DNA from: a virus
Reading direction: 5' to 3' (one strand)
IMG/VR virus record: IMGVR_UViG_3300023174_000118
Coordinates: 22,844-86,843 of that record
DNA: 64,000 nt
The notes under the pieces: generated by a model
Databases searched by the model: none
The model's input: only the letters and a program-made list of their open reading frames with translations
What the model was told of the DNA's origin: nothing
Shown: piece after piece, positions 1 to 8,128 of the stretch
Layout of the letters: each line of letters starts with the position of its first letter
Numbering within the stretch: the first letter of the stretch is position 1
Translations under genes and position numbers: made by a program

Positions 1-132
1 CTTTTTATCGGGGTAACACCAAGCAACTATCTCATCCTTTGATCTAGATGATTTAATTACCTTGTGTATCTTATCGTTTAAAAAGAAATACCGTAGTTTT
101 TTAAGGTTGCTGTTTCTTTTTTTTCTAGCCAT
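1..132 (-). CDS. Partial small basic protein, possible DNA-binding
   Basis: The frame stays open from an ATG at 132 to the left edge, giving the first 44 residues (MARKKRNSNLKKLRYFF at the start, ending AWCYPDKK). It overlaps the 3' end of the zinc-ribbon gene by 55 nt in another frame, with GGAAG directly before the ATG. The N-terminus is very rich in Lys and Arg, as in nucleic-acid binding proteins. The stretch SRSKDEIVAWCYPDKK recalls small helix-turn-helix proteins of actinophages, but that is from memory and not decisive. The C-terminal half lies outside the window. Probably co-transcribed with the two genes upstream. Confidence 0.55.
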   Translation of the reverse strand, partial: MARKKRNSNLKKLRYFFLNDKIHKVIKSSRSKDEIVAWCYPDKK

Positions 133-263
133 CTTCCGAAAGCACTCGTTTCTTTATTACACATCCAGCGTTTGCCGCACATGATACAAAATAACTCTAC
201 ATGTAATTTTTGAGAAAAAACTCTGTCAACAAACACTCTGCCATTGCATTTACCACACCACAT
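78..263 (-). CDS. Small zinc-ribbon protein
   Basis: A 61-residue protein with two CxxC knuckles (Cys3/Cys6 and Cys26/Cys29) about 20 residues apart, the spacing of a zinc ribbon. A further Cys35 follows. Its ATG overlaps the TAA of the metallophosphoesterase gene by one base (TAATG), so the two are probably translationally coupled. Zinc ribbons of this size in phages usually bind nucleic acid or proteins, often as regulators; no specific role can be read here. The basic protein that follows supports a regulatory pair. Confidence 0.8.
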   Translation of the reverse strand: MWCGKCNGRVFVDRVFSQKLHVELFCIMCGKRWMCNKETSAFGRWLEKKETATLKNYGISF

Positions 264-1063
264 TATAAAGTAAATACCTTGCCATCAACTACACAAGAAT
301 AATCTGGTGCAATATGAATCATTTGAATATGAGGATAATCATTTACAATATGAGCAACGGCAAATCCTTTTTGCCAATCGTGGTGCTGACTATATTTCAT
401 TCCGTCACTCTTTTCATCACACATGTGTCCAATTTCATAGCCACGAAGAGTTTCTCCTTCTCCGCTGTTTCTAAGTTCATATGTTACCATATGTGAGGCA
501 ATTCTGTGTGAGTGTCCACGAATAAGAGAGACCTGTAGGTCTTCCATATCTTTTCTTACTGCGCCAGTTGCTGAAATAGAAAGTCCGTGGTGTACATGAA
601 TATCTCCAAATCGACGCTTAGGCAATTCATTATAATATATGTACTCATATCCTAATGAGTCCAGACTCCATAAGCTTTCTGGCGTAACTTCGGTAATATA
701 ATCAGGAAGCTTTGCATCTACATAATTAAATACTCTGATGTCGTGGTTTCCTAATGCTGAAAAAAGTTGTGCATCTGGAAGCATCTCTCTTGTCTTTGCA
801 TAAAAATCTCTTGCGCCCTTGGCTTCATGTCGCATCATCGGAACAATAAGATCCTTGCTATCATTCTTATGATAGTTTAAAAACTCTGCAGATCTTCCTT
901 CTGTATACTTGCTATAACATGCCTGATCATCTGTGTCACCTAGATAGTCAACAACATCTGGCTTAAACCATTTCATGACTTTAAACCATAGGGCAATCAT
1001 CTTATCATCTTGATATGGGAACTGCTGATCGGATGAAAGCATCCATTTTAAATCGTTGCTCAT
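263..1063 (-). CDS. Calcineurin-like metallophosphoesterase
   Basis: 266 residues with the motif order of calcineurin-type phosphoesterases: GDTDD (42-46), GNHD (105-108), HVHHG (156-160) and GHSH (183-186). The first motif, normally DxH, reads D-Q-Q at residue 12, so one metal ligand is Gln instead of His. The family hydrolyses phosphomono- or diesters using two metals; the substrate is unknown. It is the first gene of a short unit with its own promoter (-35 at 1140-1145) and a hairpin in the leader, separated from the structural operon upstream. AAGG precedes the ATG. It is probably cytoplasmic, in nucleotide or nucleic-acid metabolism. Confidence 0.88.
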   Translation of the reverse strand: MSNDLKWMLSSDQQFPYQDDKMIALWFKVMKWFKPDVVDYLGDTDDQACYSKYTEGRSAEFLNYHKNDSKDLIVPMMRHEAKGARDFYAKTREMLPDAQLFSALGNHDIRVFNYVDAKLPDYITEVTPESLWSLDSLGYEYIYYNELPKRRFGDIHVHHGLSISATGAVRKDMEDLQVSLIRGHSHRIASHMVTYELRNSGEGETLRGYEIGHMCDEKSDGMKYSQHHDWQKGFAVAHIVNDYPHIQMIHIAPDYSCVVDGKVFTL

Positions 1064-1084
1064 TTTATACCTTAATATGTAAAA

Positions 1085-1104
1085 AAGTCACGGATACGTG
1101 ACTT
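1085..1104 (-). terminator. Hairpin terminator at the end of the structural operon
   Basis: On the minus strand an 8-bp perfect stem (AAGTCACG/CGTGACTT) with a 4-nt loop runs into six T residues. It would stop leftward transcripts of the tail operon. It also lies within the leader of the next gene, just after that gene's promoter, so it could act as an attenuator. Confidence 0.75.
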
Positions 1105-1107
1105 TAA

Positions 1108-1126
1108 TGTTACAGTAATTGTAACA
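1108..1126. promoter_or_regulatory. Dyad overlapping the -10 box, possible operator
   Basis: TGTTACA and TGTAACA form perfect 7-bp arms around a 5-bp spacer. The dyad covers the -10 hexamer (TACAAT) of the promoter for the metallophosphoesterase unit. Its position suits repressor binding; the factor is unknown. Confidence 0.5.
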
Positions 1127-1145
1127 TATTTATAAAACCTGTCAA
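1118..1145 (-). promoter_or_regulatory. Sigma70-type promoter for the 263-1063 unit
   Basis: Consensus -35 TTGACA (1145-1140) and -10 TACAAT (1123-1118) with a 16-bp spacer on the minus strand. The -35 begins five bases after the stop codon of the upstream structural gene. Predicted start near 1111, giving a leader of about 47 nt that contains the hairpin. Confidence 0.75.
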
Positions 1146-1149
1146 GGGG

Positions 1150-1569
1150 TTAAGAGTGCTGTATAACTAAATAATAAAAGTATGTGTCTCCGCCAGTGTA
1201 TCCTGTAGGCTGAAACACTTTACATGTTGCTTTGTCTGGGCCAACTGAGCTTTTTACAACATGAGCTTCCATTGCGGACATGCCCACCTCACGAACAGGA
1301 GTAAGCAAAATTGATTTTGGCGCAGCAGTAAGTTTTGCCTCCGCATAATTAATTGTAAATGTAGACGTACTTCCTGGTTTTAAAGTAACTTTACCACTTA
1401 TTCCTCCATAAATTTGTGGAATAACTACTGTTTCAATAGCTTTATTATCCATAGACACATTTGATGTTGAAGATCCAAATTGAGGTATCTTAGATTTAAT
1501 TTCAGCTAGGGAGGTTTCTAAGGCGCCTAGTTGTGCAGCGTCAATTGGATCTCCATCATTAAATGCCAT
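1150..1569 (-). CDS. Probable virion protein, last gene of tail operon
   Basis: 139 residues. The N-terminal third (about residues 10-30) is helical and could form a coiled coil; the rest is Thr/Ser/Gly-rich and beta-like. GGGAGAAATATA precedes the ATG. No family is recognised. The make-up, a short helical stalk followed by a beta domain, resembles small tail tip or appendage proteins, and it ends the large minus-strand structural operon just before a terminator. Function is inferred from position only. Confidence 0.7.
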   Translation of the reverse strand: MAFNDGDPIDAAQLGALETSLAEIKSKIPQFGSSTSNVSMDNKAIETVVIPQIYGGISGKVTLKPGSTSTFTINYAEAKLTAAPKSILLTPVREVGMSAMEAHVVKSSVGPDKATCKVFQPTGYTGGDTYFYYLVIQHS

Positions 1570-1581
1570 TATATTTCTCCC

Positions 1582-1755
1582 TTATGCTGGTAAAGAATCT
1601 TCAAATTCTTTTACTGCTTTTTCTTTTTCTTCTGCCGCTTGCATTTGCTGAGTAATCTCTGCACGTAATATTGCAATTTGTGTCTCATAGTTTGAGACAA
1701 TTTCGCCAATACGTTGCTGTAGTGCGGTTATAACTAGTTCGGCTTTATCTGCCAT
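1582..1755 (-). CDS. Small coiled-coil protein
   Basis: A 57-residue frame starting MADKAELVITALQQRI and ending SLPA. It is almost entirely charged and helical with regular Leu/Ile/Val spacing, so a coiled coil is likely. Its ATG lies one base after the stop of the preceding gene, and the following gene starts 12 bases after its stop, so it fills an otherwise empty gap in a tight operon. With its two neighbours upstream it forms a run of three small helical proteins behind the tail-tip genes. Role unknown; an oligomerisation or chaperone part is possible. Confidence 0.8.
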   Translation of the reverse strand: MADKAELVITALQQRIGEIVSNYETQIAILRAEITQQMQAAEEKEKAVKEFEDSLPA

Positions 1756-1756
1756 T

Positions 1757-1984
1757 TTATGCCTCTTCTACTGGATACTTAGAAAGTTCTGCCGTTAGAG
1801 CAGAAATTTGAATTGCGTTATCTGCAAGGAAAGCTGTATAATTTGCTAAAGCTTCTTGATCTGGGACCGCTTTAGAATTTTCAGCAACCTTATCTATTTC
1901 AAGACTAAATTTGTTGTAGTTTAAATTTTTTAGCCTTGAATTAATTATTGTTACTTTTTCTGCATTTGTTAGTGCTATTGTCAT
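1757..1984 (-). CDS. Small helical protein of tail operon
   Basis: 75 residues starting MTIALTNAEKVTIINSRL, predicted mainly helical. AAAGGAGG-type Shine-Dalgarno bases lie before the ATG. It shares the motif of an early 'EK-I-x-SR/K-x-x-N/M' helix with the next upstream small gene (IEKIEIVQSKINMMN), hinting that the two are distant duplicates. No known family is recognised. Its place between tail-tip genes and the operon end suggests a small structural or assembly protein. Confidence 0.7.
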   Translation of the reverse strand: MTIALTNAEKVTIINSRLKNLNYNKFSLEIDKVAENSKAVPDQEALANYTAFLADNAIQISALTAELSKYPVEEA

Positions 1985-2011
1985 TTTGTTCCTCCTTTTA
2001 TATTATATCAT

Positions 2012-2218
2012 TTAACCCTGATTAGTCAAGGCTAACTTCTCTATTTCCAGAACATCAATGACGCTTATAATGTCATTGAGCACGGACTGCCTGGTTGGCT
2101 TTTCTGGATTATCTCCCAGAGGTTCTCTGGAAATGTCATCAAGAAGAGCAGACACATGTAAATTCATCATGTTAATTTTACTCTGTACTATCTCTATTTT
2201 TTCTATATTATTTATCAT
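2012..2218 (-). CDS. Small helical protein of tail operon
   Basis: 68 residues starting MINNIEKIEIVQSK. I chose the ATG at 2218 because it lies two bases after the upstream stop; a longer reading from 2251 would overlap the preceding gene. The protein is two probable helices joined by a turn with Pro and Gly (EPLGDNPEKP). No homologue is recognised. Similar in size and helix pattern to the gene at 1757-1984. Confidence 0.65.
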   Translation of the reverse strand: MINNIEKIEIVQSKINMMNLHVSALLDDISREPLGDNPEKPTRQSVLNDIISVIDVLEIEKLALTNQG

Positions 2219-2219
2219 T

Positions 2220-4592
2220 TTATGCCCACGCCGTATATCCAGTAAAAGCACTACTAAGACCAGTGGACGTGTTATTTGCCCTTGCTCTTGTTCTAGCCCA
2301 AGGGTAGGACTGTGCTCCTGTAGTTCTTGAACCAGCCGAAGCTCCCATAAAATAGGTTACTGTGTTTTGAACTGTTCCACCATTAGTATTTGCATACTGA
2401 ACTTGAAATTCAATATTTGTTGCATCTGAAGCTGTTGCTGATAATGTAAAGTTGTTTCCTGATCCCCAACTAATAAATGGCCCACTTGTGATTGCTGGAG
2501 TAACTGGTGCTGGAGCAGATGTTGTAAAGCTATAGTTAGCAGATGCTGAATTACCAGTAGAAGAATAAACAGTAACAGTTCCAGAATAAGGTGTGCTTGA
2601 GGATAAACCAGAAAAAGTATAGCTATTAGCAAAACCAATATTTGTACCGTTTACAGTAGAATACGATTGATTACTTGACGACCAGTTGATTGTTGCACCG
2701 CTTGTAGTAATATTAGTATTTGCATTCATTGTAATTGTTGGGGTAATTGGCGCTTGAGTAACAGTAAATTGATATCCAGTGCTCCACTCGCTTATTGTTG
2801 GAGAAGGCCCTGTTCCAACGTTAGTTAAGCTTGATACTGATCTAACATAAGCATACCAGGCAGTACTGGCGGATGTAGGGCCAGTATAATCTGTTATTGG
2901 GCTAGAATAATAAGCCTCATCGTATCCTGTTCCGCCAACTCCAAGAGTCCACCAAATTTGATAGTAAGGACCAGACCCGCCATTAAAATAAACTGTTACT
3001 GGTTGTCCACTAGAATCACCAGCAGATACGTAATAAATGTTTGGGGGAGTTAAATTAGACGCAATAGAGAAAGATGTTTCATTTTCAGGGCTTACTAACT
3101 CGTCATAGTTTCTAGTTCTAATTTTAATATAATATGTTTGACCACCAGATAGTCCAGTTAAAGATATTGGACTAGAGCTGGAAGTCCACGTTCCAGAATA
3201 AGAACCACTAGATGCTCTATACTGGTATTCGAATGCGGGTGAATACAGATAATTGCTACCCTGAGTTCCTGCCGTTACTGGTATTGATGCTGTTGTTGAA
3301 CCCGTTGTAATAGTACCAAAAGTGGGCTGACCTGGGGCAACTCCTGATGCATATATATATGATCCGCCATCTCCAATTACGGTTGTAGCAGTAGATGTAT
3401 TAGATGCTCTAACTCTGGCTCTCATAAAATAATAGTATCCGTACCCGCCTACTGGTTGTGGGCTACCCCAAGAAGCAGATTGAGAAGTTGAAGAGGTGTA
3501 TGAAGATGCTGCAAATGACTGAACGGTGGTCCAACTACTATTATCATTACTTCCTTCGTATTCAATTTCATATCGAGTAGCATTTGTTGAAGCATTCCAC
3601 GATAAAGAAGTTGTTCTTACAATACCACTACTACCGCTAGATGGGAAATTTTTTGTAAATGATATTGTATTAAATGCTTTAGGTGTAGTGTCTGCCACAA
3701 TTGCAGATACTGCTGTTACCTGATTTAATCCATTAGTAAATAAATTCACGCCTATATCGTAATCTGATCCTGTGTTAAATGCGGTTTCTTCTGCAATTAT
3801 ATAACTACCAAAATCTTCTGGCTGCACAATATAAGAGTATGAACCAGAGGCGGAGTAAATTGGAGTTCTTCCTTGACCATTATATATTGATGTATTACTG
3901 TTAGATTTATACCAATAAATTGTATTTCTAGCAGCATCTGGCTTATAGGCCTCAGTTGTATTCCAAGCAGAACTTATAGATAAAGTAGAACCTACGCTAG
4001 CCGTTCCAGTTATTCCAAACGATATGTTTATAGGAGTTCTTCTTATTACTTTAATTTTTCCATAAGTATCTTTTGAATCCGCCGTATTACTATAAAGAGC
4101 ATTTGAAGCATTTGCAGTTATTTTAAAAGAAATATATTTTCCATCTGCTGCAGATGCATTTGAAAGAGTACTTATTGTTAAGGCTCTAGAAGGAGATGAG
4201 TATACTCCAGTGCCTAAATTGCCAATTAAATCAGAGTCTCCTGACTGATTTGCTGCGTCGGAATAATATGGCCAAGTGTAGTTATAAGAAGATATAGAAA
4301 ACCCATTAGCATCCCAGGTTCCATTTCTTCCATAATAGGTTGTACCTATTCTAACAACATCATTAGCTCCATAAAGAGGAGTGCTGCCACTTGAAGTAGT
4401 TGTTATGTATGGATCTGTTATGGCAAATACTCCAGATGTTGGCCATACTCTTAGCCAGCCAACAGTTGTATTTTTAATCCATATAACTTTGGCGGCCACC
4501 CATGTAGAAGAAAATCTTTTAATGTAGATATTAAGAGCTTTTCTCCATTTAGTAGTAGCTGTGTTGCTTGTTTTAATCCATATATCTGACAT
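2220..4592 (-). CDS. Fibronectin-type tail tip or fibre protein
   Basis: 790 residues, rich in Ser, Thr, Tyr and Gly, with almost no Cys. Successive blocks of about 90-100 residues have the FN3 pattern: a Trp in a B strand (LSWNAS), paired Tyr (YEIEYEGS), and LSGGQTYYIKIRTRN or LSSSTPYSGTV near the block end. FN3 strings are common at siphovirus tail tips, where they form flexible arms or bind glycans. No Shine-Dalgarno sequence precedes the ATG; instead an extended -10 box lies six bases upstream, suggesting a leaderless transcript for this gene. Confidence 0.78.
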   Translation of the reverse strand: MSDIWIKTSNTATTKWRKALNIYIKRFSSTWVAAKVIWIKNTTVGWLRVWPTSGVFAITDPYITTTSSGSTPLYGANDVVRIGTTYYGRNGTWDANGFSISSYNYTWPYYSDAANQSGDSDLIGNLGTGVYSSPSRALTISTLSNASAADGKYISFKITANASNALYSNTADSKDTYGKIKVIRRTPINISFGITGTASVGSTLSISSAWNTTEAYKPDAARNTIYWYKSNSNTSIYNGQGRTPIYSASGSYSYIVQPEDFGSYIIAEETAFNTGSDYDIGVNLFTNGLNQVTAVSAIVADTTPKAFNTISFTKNFPSSGSSGIVRTTSLSWNASTNATRYEIEYEGSNDNSSWTTVQSFAASSYTSSTSQSASWGSPQPVGGYGYYYFMRARVRASNTSTATTVIGDGGSYIYASGVAPGQPTFGTITTGSTTASIPVTAGTQGSNYLYSPAFEYQYRASSGSYSGTWTSSSSPISLTGLSGGQTYYIKIRTRNYDELVSPENETSFSIASNLTPPNIYYVSAGDSSGQPVTVYFNGGSGPYYQIWWTLGVGGTGYDEAYYSSPITDYTGPTSASTAWYAYVRSVSSLTNVGTGPSPTISEWSTGYQFTVTQAPITPTITMNANTNITTSGATINWSSSNQSYSTVNGTNIGFANSYTFSGLSSSTPYSGTVTVYSSTGNSASANYSFTTSAPAPVTPAITSGPFISWGSGNNFTLSATASDATNIEFQVQYANTNGGTVQNTVTYFMGASAGSRTTGAQSYPWARTRARANNTSTGLSSAFTGYTAWA

Positions 4593-4598
4593 GTTATG

Positions 4599-4607
4599 AT
4601 TGTATCA
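4599..4607 (-). promoter_or_regulatory. Extended -10 promoter, leaderless start
   Basis: TGA-TACAAT on the minus strand ends exactly six bases before the ATG of the 790-residue gene, and there is no ribosome binding site. Initiation about seven bases after the -10 box would start the mRNA at or next to the ATG. Confidence 0.6.
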
Positions 4608-4614
4608 TTTCTAA

Positions 4615-6624
4615 TTAAAATTGTATATAAATGTCGCCAATATAGGCTGAATACCCTAATGCGTTATTAGAACTACTAGTAGACTGTGTTGCTGATCCCG
4701 CTGTTATGTTTCTAAATTCTCTTAATGCTATTGTTCCGTTAGCACTTGAATTTACTGGACCATCAAAATAAGCTTCCCCTGTAGAACTAAGTGTTAATGT
4801 TTTATCACTTAATCCATCGCTTCCAGACCAGCCAAGGGATATGGTTGTTGGAGCTAAAGACAGGTATGCTGAACTTGTAGGGTACCCATTATATGTTCTA
4901 GAGTTACCCTGTCTAAGAATTACTTCATTACCAGAGTTAAATCCATATAACTGTCCAGTAACTGTTCCATCTCCATTAACAACTTCAAAAGCATAACTTG
5001 AAGAATTTAATCTAGCTGCTCCAAAAAGTCCTGAACTACCTGTTGTTACTATGGCTCCAGTAATTGTTCCTCCACTAATTGTTGCAGAAGATGTAATGTT
5101 TCCATTAAATGTACCACTACTAAATATAGCGTCTGTTGCACTCATATTGCCATCCATGTCAACAGTAAATTTAAAATTACTTGTAGTTCCAGCTCTAATG
5201 CCCGATGTTGGATCAATTTTAATTACTTTAATTCCAGACTCAGAACTTGCATGTGCACTTTGTCTTATTTCAAATTTAGGGCCAATAGGGTCTAATTCAA
5301 TAGTAGGAAATGCTACAGCAGTGCTCTTAAAAGCATTTTCACTAATTGACCACCCGCCAATAGATCCACTATTTGCAGTTACTGTTCCACTAAATGTAGC
5401 ACTTCCATCTGATGCAATATTAAAATTGGTTGAAGATATACCTGAAGTACCTATTGTGACTGGGCCAAATACCCCTGTTGATCCAGTCAAAGTTCCTTTA
5501 ATTGCTAGCGTGGGGGTTACTGCTCCGTAATCAAAACTTAAGACCTCATTGTTACCGCTGTCATATGCAGTTATTCCTCTTTTTACTGTTCTGGTTGTAA
5601 GAGAATCAGTAAAATTATTAACCCCGCTTAATTCTAATCTTCCTCCCCCAGATGTTGAACTAGATCCAACTCTTAGGTAAGAAGAAAAATTGCCATTACC
5701 TGCAACTAAATTTTCTATAGATATAATTCCGTTAGTCAAATCAACAAGGTTGGCTTGTGTTGGATTTACTGTTGAAGAATTTATTCTAGTATATGTTGGA
5801 GTTCCAGAAACAGAATACAATGCGTCTTGAGAGTTTCTTGTAATATAATAAAAAAACATTGGAGATGTATATGCTAATGTATTAGTTGCTAATGATAAAG
5901 CCTGTCTTAAATTATCTAAACCAATGTTTTGCCTATTAGTTGTTCCAGTTACTGTTAGGGATGCTACTTGAGTAGTTGTAGAAAATCCAGCAGTTGCGGT
6001 TGATCCTACATCAGATCCACGAACGTGAATGTCAATTGATTTAAATCCGTCAAAATCTGCTGACGAGTAAGTTCCAGCCCAATTTACTGAAACGGCAAAT
6101 GGCTCTGAATTTATAGTTAGTCCAGATGCCAGTGTTGGTGCTTCTACTTGAAAGTTAGCCGCTGGATCCGTAACAATAATTGTATGTGTTGTTCCAACCG
6201 TGCTTGTTCCGCCAGTAGAATTTGTTGACCTAAGTTCAACTACGTAAGTACCAGCTGATGCTGCAATTGTTGCTTTCCCTGCAGAAAAAAATGTGTACGC
6301 AATTTTTCCTGTTCCAAACATTCCATTGGCAACAATAACATCTACCTTTTTAGATCCAGTAGGAAAAGTTGGAAGCTCTACTGGAATTGATCCTGCAAAC
6401 GTAGATGGGACAATTGTTCCAGTTGGAACTCCTGGAGCAGATTCATTTGATGTTCTTACAACATATGAAGGAGACCAATCACTTGTTTGATCATCAGAAT
6501 AAATCCATTTAAATTGAGTTGCATAAGTTTTATTTAATTTTAAATTTTTAATAGTTACATTAAAATAGTTTTTATCTGAACTAGTTTGAGCAACTATAGA
6601 CAAGTCATTAAATGCATCTGCCAT
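4615..6624 (-). CDS. Tail tip / host-specificity protein with FN3 and beta-helix
   Basis: 669 residues. The start (about 1-70) is an FN3-like domain (YATQFKWIYSDDQTSDWSPSY), followed by Ig-like beta domains to about 290. The second half contains short repeated turns (SGTVTANSGSIGGW, SSATISGGTITGA) typical of parallel beta-helix or J-protein-like tip domains, ending in a small globular part. In siphoviruses such proteins sit at the tip below the hub and take part in host recognition. GGAG lies seven bases before the ATG. It follows directly on the 361-residue tip gene. Confidence 0.78.
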   Translation of the reverse strand: MADAFNDLSIVAQTSSDKNYFNVTIKNLKLNKTYATQFKWIYSDDQTSDWSPSYVVRTSNESAPGVPTGTIVPSTFAGSIPVELPTFPTGSKKVDVIVANGMFGTGKIAYTFFSAGKATIAASAGTYVVELRSTNSTGGTSTVGTTHTIIVTDPAANFQVEAPTLASGLTINSEPFAVSVNWAGTYSSADFDGFKSIDIHVRGSDVGSTATAGFSTTTQVASLTVTGTTNRQNIGLDNLRQALSLATNTLAYTSPMFFYYITRNSQDALYSVSGTPTYTRINSSTVNPTQANLVDLTNGIISIENLVAGNGNFSSYLRVGSSSTSGGGRLELSGVNNFTDSLTTRTVKRGITAYDSGNNEVLSFDYGAVTPTLAIKGTLTGSTGVFGPVTIGTSGISSTNFNIASDGSATFSGTVTANSGSIGGWSISENAFKSTAVAFPTIELDPIGPKFEIRQSAHASSESGIKVIKIDPTSGIRAGTTSNFKFTVDMDGNMSATDAIFSSGTFNGNITSSATISGGTITGAIVTTGSSGLFGAARLNSSSYAFEVVNGDGTVTGQLYGFNSGNEVILRQGNSRTYNGYPTSSAYLSLAPTTISLGWSGSDGLSDKTLTLSSTGEAYFDGPVNSSANGTIALREFRNITAGSATQSTSSSNNALGYSAYIGDIYIQF

Positions 6625-7710
6625 TTAAAACTCCAGCGCTAGCTTATATTCTATATCTACTTGTCTTCCCGAAGGCTTTGTAAGTATACTTCCTCCAGTT
6701 AAAACAGACCTGCTGATAAGTCCAAAATAGGGATCAAATGTGTCTTCATCATTAATTCTTATTCCATCAAAATAAACAGTTGTTGCGCCGCCCGATGAGG
6801 CAGTAACTTCTACACCAATTTTAATAATAGATGATAGATCTGGTGGAGTAGCACTTACGTTACCAAAAAGATTATTTAATGTTGATGATTGAATTCTATC
6901 TCCCGTCCCTGATTCTGGTGTAAAATCAATCCAACAGTACGATGTGCTTGAACTATAAAATTTAATTCTTATTTTAGATGTGTTTGCATCTGCTTTTTTA
7001 TATGCAATTGAAAGACTATCGTTAACACTGTAGCCAGAAATGTCCAAGGTAGTATTTGAATTTGTGTACTCTTTTGCTGTACTAGTTGTAGCAGTAACTT
7101 CAATCATATTATCTCCTATTTTAGGAATAAATGAATCAGTCTTATAAGCGATTACTGGATTAAAAGATCCATCTGTCCAGGATAGGTTGTTATCGAATGA
7201 TGTTATAAACTTACTATCAAAATTATTAATTGATTTTCTAGATCCAGGGTAGAGGCCGATCTCAGATATTACTCCAGATATGTCTTGTGGAATTGTTGCC
7301 TTATATATAACAGAATATGATGAGGCATATCCTCCAGATGTATATGTACCCGTAGCCGAGTTAGTTATTGTAAATTGAGTATTTGTTGCCGACGCAATTA
7401 CAGCACTTGATAAATTATATTGTGATGGAGATATGCCAGTTATTTTAATAGTCTGCCCCGCAGTAAAATTATTATCAGCAGTATATGTAATAACTGTTCC
7501 GCTTCCTGTGGCACCTGTTATATTTGCAGATCTTATGTCTACGCTGCTTAATGTTGCTGGAAGTCTATAAAATTCAAAATTTAATTTTGTATCATTTCCT
7601 TCTGAGTTGACTGCAGTACTTCCTATGCCTAGGGCTAGGTCTTTTGTAGTAAAATCTACCATGCCAGCCATGTGGCCAGTTAAAAATCTTTTACCAAATT
7701 TTGTTATCAT
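6625..7710 (-). CDS. Minor tail (baseplate/tip) protein with a shared beta module
   Basis: 361 residues. Residues about 63-135 hold a module (TVITYTADNNFTAGQTIKI ... TQFTITNSATGTYTSGGYA) that recurs in at least five other genes of this window, all in the fibre cassette at 31-52 kb. The rest is beta-rich. It overlaps the preceding gene by four bases (ATGA), so translation is coupled. Position between hub and tip genes points to a baseplate or tip role; no exact family is recognised. Confidence 0.72.
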   Translation of the reverse strand: MITKFGKRFLTGHMAGMVDFTTKDLALGIGSTAVNSEGNDTKLNFEFYRLPATLSSVDIRSANITGATGSGTVITYTADNNFTAGQTIKITGISPSQYNLSSAVIASATNTQFTITNSATGTYTSGGYASSYSVIYKATIPQDISGVISEIGLYPGSRKSINNFDSKFITSFDNNLSWTDGSFNPVIAYKTDSFIPKIGDNMIEVTATTSTAKEYTNSNTTLDISGYSVNDSLSIAYKKADANTSKIRIKFYSSSTSYCWIDFTPESGTGDRIQSSTLNNLFGNVSATPPDLSSIIKIGVEVTASSGGATTVYFDGIRINDEDTFDPYFGLISRSVLTGGSILTKPSGRQVDIEYKLALEF

Positions 7711-8105
7711 AGTAGCTCTATTCTTGCGTTTATCGCTTTTAGATTTTGTGCACTTGAATTTTTAATTTTAAAAACTAATTCTACTGATGGATTTCCTATT
7801 GCATCATATACTACATTATTTGAAACGACTTGAATATCAGATAAAGATGGAGCTGATGGATAAAGAACAGATGTTACTGATTCTGTTACATTTTGTTCTG
7901 CTGTTTCATTTTCTGCAATTACTAAAGCTCCATCAATTTCATCATAACCTATATCTGGAGACCCCATATATAAAGCCCCTACAACATTCCCAGGAATTAC
8001 TCTTCTATAGTTTGGGCCTAGGTCATTTGCCTCTGGAGAATTAGAGTATATTACAATAGGAGCGTCTGCTGCTACGCTTGTTGTTGATGGCTTATTTGAT
8101 GTCAT
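7707..8105 (-). CDS. Minor tail protein, unknown
   Basis: 132 residues. Mostly beta-like, ending in a strand pattern (YDAIGNPSVELVFKIKNS) that looks like a small Ig or jelly-roll domain. It overlaps the next gene by four bases. The ATG has no ribosome binding site but stands six bases after a perfect TATAAT box, so this gene may be the start of a leaderless transcript covering the tip genes. Family not recognised. Confidence 0.7.
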   Translation of the reverse strand: MTSNKPSTTSVAADAPIVIYSNSPEANDLGPNYRRVIPGNVVGALYMGSPDIGYDEIDGALVIAENETAEQNVTESVTSVLYPSAPSLSDIQVVSNNVVYDAIGNPSVELVFKIKNSSAQNLKAINARIELL

Positions 8106-8111
8106 TTTTTT

Positions 8112-8120
8112 ATTATACCA
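8112..8120 (-). promoter_or_regulatory. Extended -10 promoter, leaderless start
   Basis: TGG-TATAAT followed by six A residues and then ATG on the minus strand. Consensus -10 with the TGn extension; no good -35 was seen. The spacing predicts an mRNA starting at the ATG. Confidence 0.7.
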
Positions 8121-8128
8121 TTTCTTGG

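Noticed and set aside
1137-1147. Mycobacteriophage L5-type stoperator (CTGTCAAG)
   Set aside because: The match is explained by the reverse complement of the -35 TTGACA with its flanking bases; there is no repressor gene in the window, and a second similar site at 61731 is also a -35 box.
5051-5530. 159-codon plus-strand frame in a tail-tip gene
   Set aside because: Hydrophobic Val/Pro/Leu-rich product with no domain; it is antisense to a beta-helix coding region rich in Thr, Gly and Ser.
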